The notes: generated by a model not told the origin, from the sequence alone. Shown: positions 55,355 to 64,000, counted from the first letter of the stretch. The stretch is DNA of 64,000 nucleotides from Asaia bogorensis (GCF_900465345.1 NZ_UEGO01000004.1:1-64000); one strand, 5' to 3'. Translations and numbers: made by a program.

Positions 55355-56636
55355 ATTTCTGGCGTTTTTCGGCAGCGCGGCGCCAGAAATTACACAGCAC
55401 CATGCCCGCAATGCCAGCCAGCATACCGAATGCTGTGGAGCTGAGACGCGTTGGCGGCAACATCGCCATCAGAATGCCGCTTGAGCCCCCAATGGCAAAC
55501 GCCATCGTACCCAGCAGCGCCGAGGCCGCTCCTGCCTGATGCCCATGATGGGTGAGCGCCAGTACGTTGGCGTTGGGACCAATGAAGCCAAGCGTGAAGG
55601 TTGTCGTGATGATCAGCGCGCAAAGCGGCCAAGGGTCACTCTGCCCCACGATATGACTGGCACTGACCGCCAGCAGGATCAGCCCTGACACAAGGCAGGC
55701 CACAAGCCCTGCCTGCATGACCGTCGTGAATTCATAGCGATGCGACAGACGCCCGTTGATCTGCGTTGCCAGAATGAACCCGCCAGCATTGATGCCAAAG
55801 AAAATGGCAAAGGCGCGGGGCGTGAAACCAAGCAGATGCTCGAACAGGAGCGGTGCGTTGGAGAGATAGGCAAACATCACGAAGGTGCTGAAGCTGGACA
55901 GGGCGGCCGAGGACATGAACACAGGCTCACGCACCAGACTGACATAACGGCGCAGGATCTCGACCGGCGGCAGGGCATAACGCCGCTCGGGCGGGAGTGT
56001 CTCGGGCATGACGGTCAGCCACAGCCCGGCCAGCAAGGCAGCGGCGACGGCACCCGCCCAGAAGATCAGGCGCCAACTGCCGAAGGCAAGGAAGATACTG
56101 CCCAGTGTGGGCGCAAGAATAGGCCCGACGCCAAAGACAAGGGTAAGCTGCGACATCAGGCGCACAGCCTCATGCCCGGTTGCCACATCGCGCACGATGG
56201 CACGCGGGATGACGCTCGTGATGGCGCCGCCCAGAGCGGCAACCAGCCGCAGAAGGCAGAACGACCAGTAGGAGCTGGTTGTCGCCAGCGCGATGGTCGC
56301 GGCCACATAGATGGCCAGACCCACCACCATAGGCTTGTGTCGGCCAAAGCGATCGGAAAGCGGACCCAGGCAGAACTGCCCGATGGCAAGCCCGATGAAC
56401 CACGCTGCCAGCGTGAGCTGCGCAGAGCCTGGCCCCTGCCCCAGATCCTGCTCCAGCTGGGGAAAGGCTGGCAGATACATATCGGTCGAGATCGGACCGA
56501 TCGTACTGACAAGCCCGAGCAGGATGATCTGCCCGGTAGAAAAACGTATGGCGGGTTGGGTCGATGAGGTCAGCACGGGAAAACCGGGTCCAATCAGTCT
56601 TGGCCATCGAGACACGAAAACGAACCAAAGGCGCAT
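55347..56636 (-). CDS. Bcr/CflA-family drug efflux MFS transporter
   Basis: A 429-residue inner-membrane proton antiporter with twelve helices. ISTDMYLPAFPQLEQDL at helix 1 and GQFCLGPLSDRFGRHKP in loop 2, followed by RAIVRDVATG and GVGPILAPTLGS, are typical of the Bcr/CflA group (drug/H+ antiporters). The first 20 residues before LTSSTQPAIRF may not be translated, as a GTG at 56576 is also usable. It is convergent with the sugar porter. Substrate unknown. Confidence 0.87.
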   Translation of the reverse strand: MRLWFVFVSRWPRLIGPGFPVLTSSTQPAIRFSTGQIILLGLVSTIGPISTDMYLPAFPQLEQDLGQGPGSAQLTLAAWFIGLAIGQFCLGPLSDRFGRHKPMVVGLAIYVAATIALATTSSYWSFCLLRLVAALGGAITSVIPRAIVRDVATGHEAVRLMSQLTLVFGVGPILAPTLGSIFLAFGSWRLIFWAGAVAAALLAGLWLTVMPETLPPERRYALPPVEILRRYVSLVREPVFMSSAALSSFSTFVMFAYLSNAPLLFEHLLGFTPRAFAIFFGINAGGFILATQINGRLSHRYEFTTVMQAGLVACLVSGLILLAVSASHIVGQSDPWPLCALIITTTFTLGFIGPNANVLALTHHGHQAGAASALLGTMAFAIGGSSGILMAMLPPTRLSSTAFGMLAGIAGMVLCNFWRRAAEKRQKSV

Positions 56637-57056
56637 GGTGCGCCCTGGCCGTCACCCGGAAGGAGGGCTGAGCCCGGTTTCTCAGGGGGAGTCGTGTCTG
56701 TCAGACATAGAAACCTCTTCTCCTCCTCCCCTGCCAGAAAGGCAACCAGCCTTTTTGCCCATACGCCCTGTGCCGCCTGCATATAACAGGTTTGTGTGAC
56801 TGTCTTGTTCTGCTGCGGAGCTTGACCAGCCCCTGCCCCGAGGATTGAGCGCTCTCACTGACGCGACCCGGATCGGAAAACCCTCACCGACGAGCGCTCC
56901 ATGTCATGACAGGCGACCTTCGTCCTGTTCCTGCCGCGTGGCTCGCACATACAAAAAGAGTGCATCTTTTATTTATACTCATCTCTTTTCTGAGAAATAC
57001 TATAATAAATATGCCAATTATCTTCTGATTCGATATATCATGTATAGACAAGCCAA
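56637..57056. other. Intergenic region with AT-rich right half
   Basis: No gene is supported. The stretch from about 56945 to 57055 is strongly AT-rich and precedes the orphan exported protein, probably holding its promoter. This composition differs from the surrounding chromosome. Confidence 0.5.
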
Positions 57057-57674
57057 ATGATGAAATCGCTGATACGCTCTTTTTTGACGTTCATCATGAT
57101 CATGACCGGAGCGTCCGGTTACGCGTGGGCCAATGCCCTGCCCCACTGCATCAGTCCTCAAGAAGTGGTGTCAGGCACCCGACTGACCATCAATCGCGCC
57201 GAAGGATATTTCGACTGGCAAACAACGCATGAGGCATTCAGGTTTCACCCGGTGTTCCACCTCGATTTCGTCTCCTGCATTCCTGATATCGTCTCATTCA
57301 ATACCGGTGTGTTCGCAACACGTGACCGCCAGATCTTCGAACTCAGTCCACAGGGTTTGAAGCATCGAGGAACTGGCAGGGCCTTCGATCCCGCATTTGA
57401 CGATCAGGGTGAAACCAGGCGTTGCAACGAATACTCGACAACAGCCGATATCTGCCTTGAGCGCGGTGTCGATCATGCTGTCATCTTCATCGAGAACCAT
57501 CGCCCGCCCCGGCAACGCATTGAGCTCATCATCTCCAGAACCAGAGCCATACGCAGCTTCGCGTTTCTCCCCTCCCCCGATACGCCCGGAGGGCTCGTCA
57601 GTCTGATGATCGATGGGCGCACCGGCCATGATTTCGTCACGGCTAAAATCTGGCTGCAGTCAGAACAGCCATGA
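57057..57674 (+). CDS. Orphan exported protein
   Basis: A 205-residue protein with a signal peptide (SLIRSFLTFIMIMTGASGYA, cleavage after WANA). The mature part has four or five Cys (ALPHCISP, FVSCIPD, TRRCNEYS, ADICLERG) that could form two disulfides, and is otherwise of mixed beta character. No family was recognised. Its AT-rich upstream region and lack of partners suggest acquisition by transfer, but codon use within the gene is not extreme. Confidence 0.6.
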   Translation: MMKSLIRSFLTFIMIMTGASGYAWANALPHCISPQEVVSGTRLTINRAEGYFDWQTTHEAFRFHPVFHLDFVSCIPDIVSFNTGVFATRDRQIFELSPQGLKHRGTGRAFDPAFDDQGETRRCNEYSTTADICLERGVDHAVIFIENHRPPRQRIELIISRTRAIRSFAFLPSPDTPGGLVSLMIDGRTGHDFVTAKIWLQSEQP

Positions 57675-57812
57675 TCAGGAGGAGGGTCAAGTCCTGCGCA
57701 GAAACCGTAGAGGGAACCATCTGCCACCCCCTTTCCAGCACGCAAGCTTTATCCCGTGCCCGGTTTGGGCTACGCCCTGCACAAAGAGAGTTCGCACAGG
57801 ATAAGAGATCAC

Positions 57813-59138
57813 ATGCGCATAGCGATGATTGGCGGCGGTTATGTCGGACTGGTTTCCGGCGCCTGCTTTGCTGAGTTCGGCACCGAGGTCGTGATTGTCG
57901 AAGCGGATCAGGACAAGCTGGCCGCGCTCCGCGCCGGGTCCATTCCCATCTACGAACCGGGTCTCGACAAGATTGTCTCGGCCAATGTCGCAGCCGGTCG
58001 CCTCAGCTTTACCGATGATCTCGCCACCGCCATCGCGCAGGTCGAGGCTGTCTTCATTGCCGTGGGTACACCGACACGGCGCGGCGACGGCCATGCTGAT
58101 CTAACCTATGTGTATGAGGCCACGCGCCAGATTGCCCGTCATGCCCGTACGGGTCTGCTGGTTGTGACGAAATCGACCGTGCCAGTGGGCACAGGGCGTG
58201 AAGTCGCCCGCATCCTGCGTGAGGAACGCCCCGAACTTACCTTCAGCGTGGCCTCGAACCCGGAATTCCTGCGTGAAGGCAATGCGATCGGGGACTTCAT
58301 GCGCCCTGATCGCGTCATCATCGGCATTGACGACACCGGCGCCGACAAGGGCGAAACTGCCAGCGCCCTCATGCGCCAGCTCTACCGCCCGCTCTATCTG
58401 ATCGAGACGCCCATCGTCATGACCGGCCTTGAGACGGCTGAACTGACGAAATACGCTGCCAATGCCTTCCTTGCCATGAAGGTGACCTTCATCAACGAAA
58501 TGGCCGATCTTTGCGAAAAAGTCGGTGGCAATGTTCATGACGTAGCGCGCGGTATGGGCCTCGACCAGCGCATCGGCCGTAAATTTCTCCATGCGGGGCC
58601 GGGCTATGGTGGCTCCTGCTTCCCCAAGGACACACGCGCCCTGACCGCCATTGCCCGTGATGCCGGGGCCCCCTCCCTTCTGGTCGAAGCCACGGTCTCC
58701 ATCAACGAGTCCCGCAAATCGGCCATGGCCGAACGCGTGATCGCCCTGTGTGGGGGCACGGTCAAAGGCAAGAAATTGGCCGTTCTTGGCCTGACGTTCA
58801 AACCCGACACTGATGACATGCGCGAGGCCTCTTCCCTTCCGCTCATTCATCGCCTCGTGGAAGAAGGTGCCATCGTTCAGGCTTTCGATCCGGAAGGTAT
58901 GAAACCGGCCCGCCCCCTCCTGCCAGAGAGCGTGATCTACGCAAATTCTGCCCAGGAGGCCGCAACGGATGCCGATGCGCTGATCGTCCTGACCGAATGG
59001 AACGAGTTCCGCGCCATCCCGCCCGCCAGGCTCAAAGCCGCGATGCGCGGCAGGGTGATTGCCGATTTCCGCAATATCTGGGACCCCGCAACCCTGCGCG
59101 ACGCAGGGTTCACCTACCGCTCCATCGGGCGCCCCTGA
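57813..59138 (+). CDS. ugd: UDP-glucose 6-dehydrogenase
   Basis: Oxidises UDP-glucose to UDP-glucuronate for polysaccharide synthesis. The 441 residues contain MRIAMIGGGYVGLVSGACFA (NAD-binding), FIAVGTPTRRGDGHADL, STVPVGTGREV, NPEFLREGNAIGDFM, ELTKYAANAFLAMKV and the catalytic Cys C269 in GGSCFPKDTRAL. The ATG at 57813 follows AGGATAAGAG; a frame extension to 57756 is not needed. A very strong hairpin separates it from the convergent helicase gene. Confidence 0.95.
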   Translation: MRIAMIGGGYVGLVSGACFAEFGTEVVIVEADQDKLAALRAGSIPIYEPGLDKIVSANVAAGRLSFTDDLATAIAQVEAVFIAVGTPTRRGDGHADLTYVYEATRQIARHARTGLLVVTKSTVPVGTGREVARILREERPELTFSVASNPEFLREGNAIGDFMRPDRVIIGIDDTGADKGETASALMRQLYRPLYLIETPIVMTGLETAELTKYAANAFLAMKVTFINEMADLCEKVGGNVHDVARGMGLDQRIGRKFLHAGPGYGGSCFPKDTRALTAIARDAGAPSLLVEATVSINESRKSAMAERVIALCGGTVKGKKLAVLGLTFKPDTDDMREASSLPLIHRLVEEGAIVQAFDPEGMKPARPLLPESVIYANSAQEAATDADALIVLTEWNEFRAIPPARLKAAMRGRVIADFRNIWDPATLRDAGFTYRSIGRP

Positions 59139-59240
59139 GCGGTCCCGCCCATGAATACGGTGAAGTCAGTTCCCTGACGTCACCGCACCCGGGTCGATCC
59201 GGTTTCTGTACCCATGTCCCTGACGCGGTACGGGCAGGAG

Positions 59241-59278
59241 TTATGCATGGCAGGGGCAACGCCCCCTGCCATGCATAA
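59241..59278. terminator. Long bidirectional hairpin between ugd and helicase genes
   Basis: TTATGCATGGCAGGGG (59241-59256) and CCCCTGCCATGCATAA (59263-59278) form a perfect 16-bp stem with a 6-base loop, located between convergent stop codons. It lacks a T tract; it likely stops or protects both transcripts. Confidence 0.75.
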
Positions 59279-59288
59279 GTAAAATGGT

Positions 59289-60572
59289 TCAGATTGCGCG
59301 TTTGGCCATAGCAGCGGCACGGGCTGCCGCCTTCTCTTCATCGGTCCAGATCTTGCGCTCGCGTATTTTCGGCACCTTGATCTGCTTGACCGGGCCGCCG
59401 CCCAGCACCGGTGCCCGTGCCGTGGAATGGCGTGCTTTCTCGCAATGCCATTCGTGATTTTCATGCACTGTCAGTGCGCGTCCGATCGTGCGCTCCACAT
59501 CGTGCAACCAGGCGCGCTGCTCGGCATCGCACAGGGTGATGGCCCGCCCGCTCCGTCCCGCACGGCCCGTACGGCCAATACGATGGACATACGCCTCAGG
59601 CAGGCTGGGCAGATCGTGATTGACCACATGCGTCACCGTATCGACGTCGATACCGCGTGCGGCAATATCCGTGGCGACAAGAACCCGTGCACGGCCTTCG
59701 CGGAATGCTTCGAGCGCCCGTTCGCGCTGACCCTGCGACTTGTTGCCGTGCAGGGCTTCAGCCGTGATGCCCGCTTCGGTAATATGAGAGCAGACCTCAT
59801 TGGCGATGTTCTTCTGAAGCGTGAACACGACAGCCTGCCCGACATCGGGGGCGCTGAGAAGCGATAGCAGGGCCGCCTTCTTGTGCTCTGCATCGAGAAA
59901 CATGACTGTCTGCTCGATACGATCCACCGTGGTGGAAGGCGGGGCGATTTCCACCTTCGCCGGATCGCGCAGCAGGCTGTCTACCAGTGCCGCAATGGAT
60001 TTCGGCATGGTTGCGGAAAAGAGGACCGTGTGGCGCTCAACCGGTGTTGCAGCAACGATCTGCTCGATAGGCTTGGCAAAGCCCATATCGAGCATCTGGT
60101 CTGCCTCATCCAGCACAAGAGCTTCGAGAGTGGACAGGTCGCAAAGCCCCTGCTCGATCAGATCCAGCAAACGACCGGGCGCCGCGACGAGAATATCGAC
60201 GCCTTCCTTCAGCGCATTGACCTGATGAAACTGGCTGACACCCCCAAAGATTGTGGTCACGCTGAAATCCAGATGGCGGCCAAATGCCTCAAACCCATCG
60301 GCAATCTGGCTGACCAGTTCACGCGTAGGTGCCAGAACAAGAACACGGGCACCGTTTTTCGGCGCGGGACGTGGGTCAGCAGCCAGGCGATGAAGCAGGG
60401 GCAGCGCGAAGGAAGCGGTCTTGCCCGTTCCCGTCTGGGCCATGCCCAGAAGATCACGGCCTTGCAGCAGCAGGGGTATGGATTGCGCCTGGATCGGCGT
60501 GGGCGTTTTGTAGCCAGCCTCGGCCAACGCTTTGAGAATAGCGGGCGCAAGGGCCAGTTCGTCGAATGTCAT
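59289..60572 (-). CDS. DEAD-box RNA helicase (RhlE-like)
   Basis: A 427-residue ATP-dependent RNA helicase. Motifs in order: PTPIQAQSIP (Q motif), AQTGTGKT (I), APTRELVSQ (Ia), APGRLLDL (Ib), DEAD (II) in VLDEADQML, SAT (III), then VVFTLQKN (IV), ATDIAARGIDVD (V) and HRIGRTGRAGRSG (VI). A basic C-terminal tail with KARHST and KIRERKIW may bind RNA. The ATG at 60572 is preferred over an upstream codon at 60674. Likely acts in ribosome assembly or RNA decay. Confidence 0.92.
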   Translation of the reverse strand: MTFDELALAPAILKALAEAGYKTPTPIQAQSIPLLLQGRDLLGMAQTGTGKTASFALPLLHRLAADPRPAPKNGARVLVLAPTRELVSQIADGFEAFGRHLDFSVTTIFGGVSQFHQVNALKEGVDILVAAPGRLLDLIEQGLCDLSTLEALVLDEADQMLDMGFAKPIEQIVAATPVERHTVLFSATMPKSIAALVDSLLRDPAKVEIAPPSTTVDRIEQTVMFLDAEHKKAALLSLLSAPDVGQAVVFTLQKNIANEVCSHITEAGITAEALHGNKSQGQRERALEAFREGRARVLVATDIAARGIDVDTVTHVVNHDLPSLPEAYVHRIGRTGRAGRSGRAITLCDAEQRAWLHDVERTIGRALTVHENHEWHCEKARHSTARAPVLGGGPVKQIKVPKIRERKIWTDEEKAAARAAAMAKRAI

Positions 60573-61110
60573 GGTCAAGATAGAACAGCGCCTCCGGCGC
60601 ACAAATTGGTTGCGCCTTGGCGGGCATTTAGACTGTGGAAGTGCTCTTTTGCGGGCGAATGGTCGTCGCGTCAACGCAATCGCGCATTCATGTCCTTATG
60701 GTCATCCATTGTGGCAATAAGGATGCGTTTCACGCTTGTTCTGCCCCTCGCACGATGCCCGGATCAAACTCTCCAGGGAAACGCGCCGGAGTAATACAGC
60801 CAATCCAGCAGGGCATTTACACCCCTTGAGGCGACAACAATGCCGAACGCGGGGCAACAGCTTATTCCTACCACCTGTCAAAAAAGCAGCGTGGCACACA
60901 TCCTGACTGTGTCATCCCTGAAAAACCCCCTGTCGGGATGCATGCTCGCACATCTTCCGAGCGTCGATCGCCCCAACACACGGAGGCAATTTCTCCCAAC
61001 TTATGGTGGTTTGCACCATATCAAAACGATCAAAGGCAAGCAGCCCTCAGTGATGGTAACTTTGGCATGTTTTTTGCATGATTGAGATCATGATCAAGAT
61101 CCCACCCCTT
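60573..61110. other. Intergenic region upstream of the helicase gene
   Basis: About 540 bases with no supported gene. It contains the promoter region of the leftward helicase gene and, near its right end, a -24/-12-like sigma-54 element on the plus strand. Short frames on both strands lack features. Confidence 0.45.
61063..61078 (+). promoter_or_regulatory. Sigma-54 promoter-like element
   Basis: TGGCATGTTTTTTGCA has GG and GC separated by exactly 10 bases, as in -24/-12 promoters. It points rightward into the 3' end of the oppositely oriented pspF, and no rightward gene follows; it may drive an antisense or small RNA or be coincidental. Confidence 0.35.
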
Positions 61111-62232
61111 TCAGGCTTCGGTTCCGACGGATTTACGGGCGTTACGCTCGGCGAAGCCGTGCGCGCGGAGCAGGTGCCGGAACTGGTAATAGGTCAGCCC
61201 CAAAGCCGTAGCGGCCTGCTTCTGGTTGAAGCGTGCGTCACTCAGGGCGTATTCGATCAGGGCACGTTCATAGGCGCGCGTGGCTTCGGTGAAGGTGAGC
61301 CCCTCAGGGAGGGAAGCAGGCAAAGGCGCGGATGGGGCTTTACGCGGGGCCGGCGCGGCGGCGTCCTGCACGATGCGCTCCGTCATGACGGGCAGCTTCG
61401 TGGCCGTCGCTCCTTCGGGGGCGAGAGGACGCAACCAGTCAGGCCCATTGCGGAAAGGATCGAACACGATGTCATCGAGGGGGCGCTCAGGACGCTCCAT
61501 ACGATAGACGCTGCGCTCCACAACGTTGCGGAGCTCCCGCACATTGCCGGGCCATTCGTACTGCATGAGACGCTCGCGGGCCCTGTCGCTGAACCCGGCG
61601 AAAAGCTTGCGACCAAGGCTTGCGGTCATACGGGTGGCGAAATGCTCGCAGAGAATGAGGATATCCTCGTGTCGGGCACGAAGGGGCGGCAGCATGACCA
61701 CATCGAAGGCGAGACGATCGAGCAGATCGGCTCGAAAATCACCCTTGCGGGCCATGTCGGGCAGGTCGGCATTGGTTGCGCCGATAATGCGGACATCGAC
61801 ATGGATGGTCTCGTTCCCGCCCACGCGCTCGAAGCTGCCATACTCGATGACACGCAGGAGCTTCTCCTGAACCGCCATGGAAGCAGAGGCAATCTCATCG
61901 AGGAACAGCGTGCCACCATGCGCCTGTTCGAAACGCGAAAGCCTGCGACGCTGGGCCCCGGTAAAAGCGCCAGCCTCATGACCGAACAGCTCGCTATCGA
62001 GAAGGGTATCGGGCAGGGCTGCACAGTTGAGCTTGATAAGCGGCCTGTCCCAGCGCGGCGAGAGCAGAGCCAGTCGTGCGGCCACAAGCTCCTTGCCTGT
62101 ACCGCGCTCGCCGATGATCAGCGCCGGCCGATCGAGCGGTGCGAGACGCGAGATATGGTCGAGCATCTCCAGAAACGCGGGAGATTGTCCGATCGGTGTC
62201 GGGTTTTCTTCGTTTCTGGCAGATCGCGCCAT
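61111..62232 (-). CDS. pspF: Sigma-54-dependent activator PspF-like
   Basis: Bacterial enhancer-binding protein of the phage-shock response. The 373 residues have no N-terminal sensor domain, as in PspF: the AAA+ core starts at once with Walker A GERGTGKE (41-48), GAFTGA (88-93), which contacts sigma-54, and Walker B GGTLFLDE (106-113), then the R-finger region WPGNVRELRNVVERSVYR. A C-terminal Fis-type HTH (QKQAATALGLTYYQFRHLL) follows a Pro/Ala-rich linker. It is divergent from pspA. Confidence 0.92.
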   Translation of the reverse strand: MARSARNEENPTPIGQSPAFLEMLDHISRLAPLDRPALIIGERGTGKELVAARLALLSPRWDRPLIKLNCAALPDTLLDSELFGHEAGAFTGAQRRRLSRFEQAHGGTLFLDEIASASMAVQEKLLRVIEYGSFERVGGNETIHVDVRIIGATNADLPDMARKGDFRADLLDRLAFDVVMLPPLRARHEDILILCEHFATRMTASLGRKLFAGFSDRARERLMQYEWPGNVRELRNVVERSVYRMERPERPLDDIVFDPFRNGPDWLRPLAPEGATATKLPVMTERIVQDAAAPAPRKAPSAPLPASLPEGLTFTEATRAYERALIEYALSDARFNQKQAATALGLTYYQFRHLLRAHGFAERNARKSVGTEA

Positions 62233-62365
62233 TTTCTGGCCAGTCTCATCCGTGGTGTTGCAAGAACTCTATCTTTCACCCCGGATCGTTACGCTTGCAA
62301 GAGAAGCCTGTGTTCTCCTGCCCCGATTTCCTGTTAAATTCGTTCCAGCAAAGAAAGATCGTCAC

Positions 62366-63052
62366 ATGGGTATCTTCTCCCGCCTTGCGGATATTGTGAA
62401 CTCCAACCTCAACGCCATACTGGCCAGCGCCGAAGACCCGGAGAAAATGATCCGGCTGATCATCCAGGAGATGGAAGACACGCTGGTCGAGGTGCGCAGC
62501 CAGGCTGTCACCATGATTGCCGAGCGCAAGGGGCTTGAGCGTCGTGCACGCACGATGGTGCAGGAGGAAGACGAATGGCTGCGCAAGGCCGAACTGGCCC
62601 TGACCCGCGACCGCGAAGATCTGGCCAAGGGCGCACTTGCCGCCAAGGCCACCATCGAGCAGTCGCGCAAGACGCTGGAGCAGCAGATTGCACAGGTCAA
62701 TGAAAGCCTTGACCAGCAGCATGACGATATTGGCAAGCTGCAGGCCAAGCTGGCGGACGCGAAATCCCGCGAAAAATCGCTTTCGCTGCGCCACAAGGCT
62801 GCGACCAATCGCATCAAGACACGCGAGCGCCTGTATGACACGCGCGTGGAAAATGCCTTCAACCGCTTCGAACAGGTCGAGCGTGCGCTTGACGCCCTTG
62901 AGGGGAAGGCCGAAGCCTATGATCTCGGCCGTGGCCCCGGTGGCACGCGCAAGCCAAGCCTGCAGGAAGAACTGGCGGGCCTCGAAACCGATATGGCGGT
63001 CGAGAACGAACTCGAAGCGCTGCGCGCCCGGATCAAGAGCCGCCAGGGATGA
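62366..63052 (+). CDS. pspA: Phage shock protein A
   Basis: Peripheral inner-membrane protein that stabilises damaged membranes and restrains PspF. The 228 residues start MGIFSRLADIVNSNLNAILA, the amphipathic N-terminal helix, with EDPEKMIRLIIQEMEDTLVEV next; the rest is coiled coil rich in Glu, Lys and Arg to the end. This is the usual PspA size. The ATG at 62366 is used; the frame extends upstream to 62027 in antisense to pspF. No convincing sigma-54 promoter is visible in the 133-base gap to pspF. Confidence 0.94.
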   Translation: MGIFSRLADIVNSNLNAILASAEDPEKMIRLIIQEMEDTLVEVRSQAVTMIAERKGLERRARTMVQEEDEWLRKAELALTRDREDLAKGALAAKATIEQSRKTLEQQIAQVNESLDQQHDDIGKLQAKLADAKSREKSLSLRHKAATNRIKTRERLYDTRVENAFNRFEQVERALDALEGKAEAYDLGRGPGGTRKPSLQEELAGLETDMAVENELEALRARIKSRQG

Positions 63053-63092
63053 GGACAAGCATGAGACGCGTTGCAAGCAAGGATAGGCCGTC

Positions 63093-63347
63093 ATGAGTCA
63101 TGGTTCCGGAACCGATCTGGGTGATCTGATCGGCCTCGCTGCGGTTGTGATGCCCTTCGTCATGGTCATGTATATCGTGACCATCCGTGCGCGTTCGAAG
63201 GCGACGGCCAGCAAATTGCAGGAATCGGATCTCGCTGCGCTCAATATGGCGCATGTGCAGGCACGCCGCCTTGAAGAACGCGTCGACCAGCTCGAGCGTA
63301 TTCTGGACGAGGATGTCCCTGGCTGGAGAACGCGGAGCTTTTCATGA
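63093..63347 (+). CDS. pspB: PspB-like envelope stress membrane protein
   Basis: An 84-residue protein with one N-terminal membrane helix (LIGLAAVVMPFVMVMYIVTI) and a C-terminal coiled coil, LEERVDQLERILDEDVPGWR, that closely matches the PspB ending LE-x-ILD-x-x-x-PxWR. PspB normally helps sense membrane stress together with PspC. It lies 40 bases after pspA and overlaps the next gene by four bases (ATGA). Confidence 0.85.
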   Translation: MSHGSGTDLGDLIGLAAVVMPFVMVMYIVTIRARSKATASKLQESDLAALNMAHVQARRLEERVDQLERILDEDVPGWRTRSFS

Positions 63348-64000
63348 TGGCAGACTGTCTGTATCGCCGCCCCGCCGGTCGCCACACGCGCCGCGTGGCG
63401 CTTGCGGCCCTGCTTCTGGCTGGCCTGGCACCGCTCGGGCCGGGAGGAGCCGGGTTTGACGGCCATGCCATGGCTGCACCGGCTCATGCCGGTTCGCCCG
63501 TTGTGATGGATGCGGAGGATCTCGATCTCAGCGTGCCCTGCCTGGGGCGCTTCGAGATCATGGTCGATCCGGCCATGAGCGACGGGGTATCGATCGACAG
63601 CTCTCCCTCAGGTGGGGCGCATCTGACCATGCGCACAGGCAAGACGCAGGGATCGTCCAAGGTTCTGATCACCAGCCGGACCTGTGCTCCCAGTGCTCGC
63701 GTCTCCATTCTGGTCGCGCCGAATGTCGGGGTGATGATCCATGACAGTCATGACACGCATATCATCATTCACGGCACGTTGGCCTCGCTGGAGGCCAGCC
63801 TCGAAGCCGGACAACTCGATGCCGACACCATCCAGTCGCTCGATCTGAGCCTGCGTGGCACCGAGCAGGTCCATATCGCCAGCCTCAACCGCGCCGCTCA
63901 GGTGGTTGAGACCGGGGCTTCGGGTCTTGTCGTCGATCACGCCGATCTCGATGCCTTTTCGGCACAGCTTTCTGAGACCAGCCATCTGACGGTGACGGAT
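63344..64000 (+). CDS. Partial exported protein of unrecognised family after pspB
   Basis: A frame starting ATG at 63344 (overlapping the pspB stop as ATGA) runs to the window edge with 219 codons and no stop. It has a twin-Arg-rich N-terminus and a signal-like helix (RRVALAALLLAGLAPLGPGG) with an AHAG-type cleavage area, then repetitive beta-rich sequence: LDLSVPCLGRFEIMVDP, VSILVAPNVGVMIHD, THIIIHGTLASLEASLE and further short-strand repeats. That resembles adhesin-head GIN/DUF2807-type beta-helix domains, by pattern only. It occupies the place usually taken by pspC. Confidence 0.65.
   Translation, partial: MMADCLYRRPAGRHTRRVALAALLLAGLAPLGPGGAGFDGHAMAAPAHAGSPVVMDAEDLDLSVPCLGRFEIMVDPAMSDGVSIDSSPSGGAHLTMRTGKTQGSSKVLITSRTCAPSARVSILVAPNVGVMIHDSHDTHIIIHGTLASLEASLEAGQLDADTIQSLDLSLRGTEQVHIASLNRAAQVVETGASGLVVDHADLDAFSAQLSETSHLTVTD

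Noticed and set aside
61078-62337. Rightward open frame of 419 codons opposite pspF
   Set aside because: Antisense of pspF. It begins right after the sigma-54-like element but lacks a ribosome site or protein-like features.

Overview
The window looks like a chromosomal segment of an acetic acid bacterium (Acetobacteraceae, Alphaproteobacteria). The evidence is GC-rich coding DNA, many GTG and TTG starts, long antisense shadow frames, short GC-rich hairpins between genes, and alphaproteobacterial-type biosynthetic enzymes. A genus cannot be fixed from the sequence alone; an Asaia-like lineage fits, but that is inference. No insertion sequence, prophage, CRISPR array or rRNA was seen. One tRNA (Pro, anticodon CGG) is present.

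Layout. 1-394: 5' part of a low-GC surface protein with AIDA-like repeats, cut by the window edge. 930-5303: miaA-ilvB-ilvH-ilvC, a tightly packed leftward operon for branched-chain amino acids behind a tRNA-modification gene. 5345-9000: serB, a coupled membrane-protein/XRE-regulator pair with two matching operators, an orphan membrane protein, and a lipase-like lipoprotein with Asp at the nucleophile position. 9605-17427: mmsA, a DUF3297 protein and nucleoside hydrolase, a siderophore-type TonB receptor behind a Fur-like box, an MsAcT-like SGNH acyltransferase and a porin. 17509-20299: threonine aldolase, then folD and a MetF-like gene (one-carbon metabolism). 20268-25159: a four-gene module (zinc metallopeptidase, transglutaminase, circularly permuted ATP-grasp, alpha-E) that is the best candidate for a poorly described system. 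25325-31503: recA, a gamma-glutamyltransferase-like lipoprotein, a DsbA-like protein, PPK2, an SDR and YqgE/AlgH.

31511-41300: a FecCD-type metal-chelate ABC transporter, tRNA-Pro, LOG, an MFS carrier, dinB, ferrochelatase, asd, a 2OG-Fe(II) oxygenase and small orphan proteins. 41573-48210: the 2-oxoglutarate dehydrogenase complex, split so that sucA faces sucB-lpd. 48703-57674: xylulokinase, an alpha/beta hydrolase, a cupin protein, a LacI regulator / AroE-like dehydrogenase / sugar-porter cluster with a perfect palindrome between regulator and enzyme, a Bcr/CflA pump and an orphan secreted protein. 57813-64000: ugd, a RhlE-type helicase, and a phage-shock locus (pspF facing pspA-pspB) in which a secreted protein of unrecognised family, cut by the right edge, follows pspB where pspC would be expected.

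Iron handling (TonB receptor, ABC importer, ferrochelatase), envelope stress (Psp, DsbA, PPK2) and core biosynthesis dominate. Accessory character is limited to the left edge, the ATP-grasp/alpha-E module, the LacI cluster and a few orphan small genes next to AT-rich spacers.
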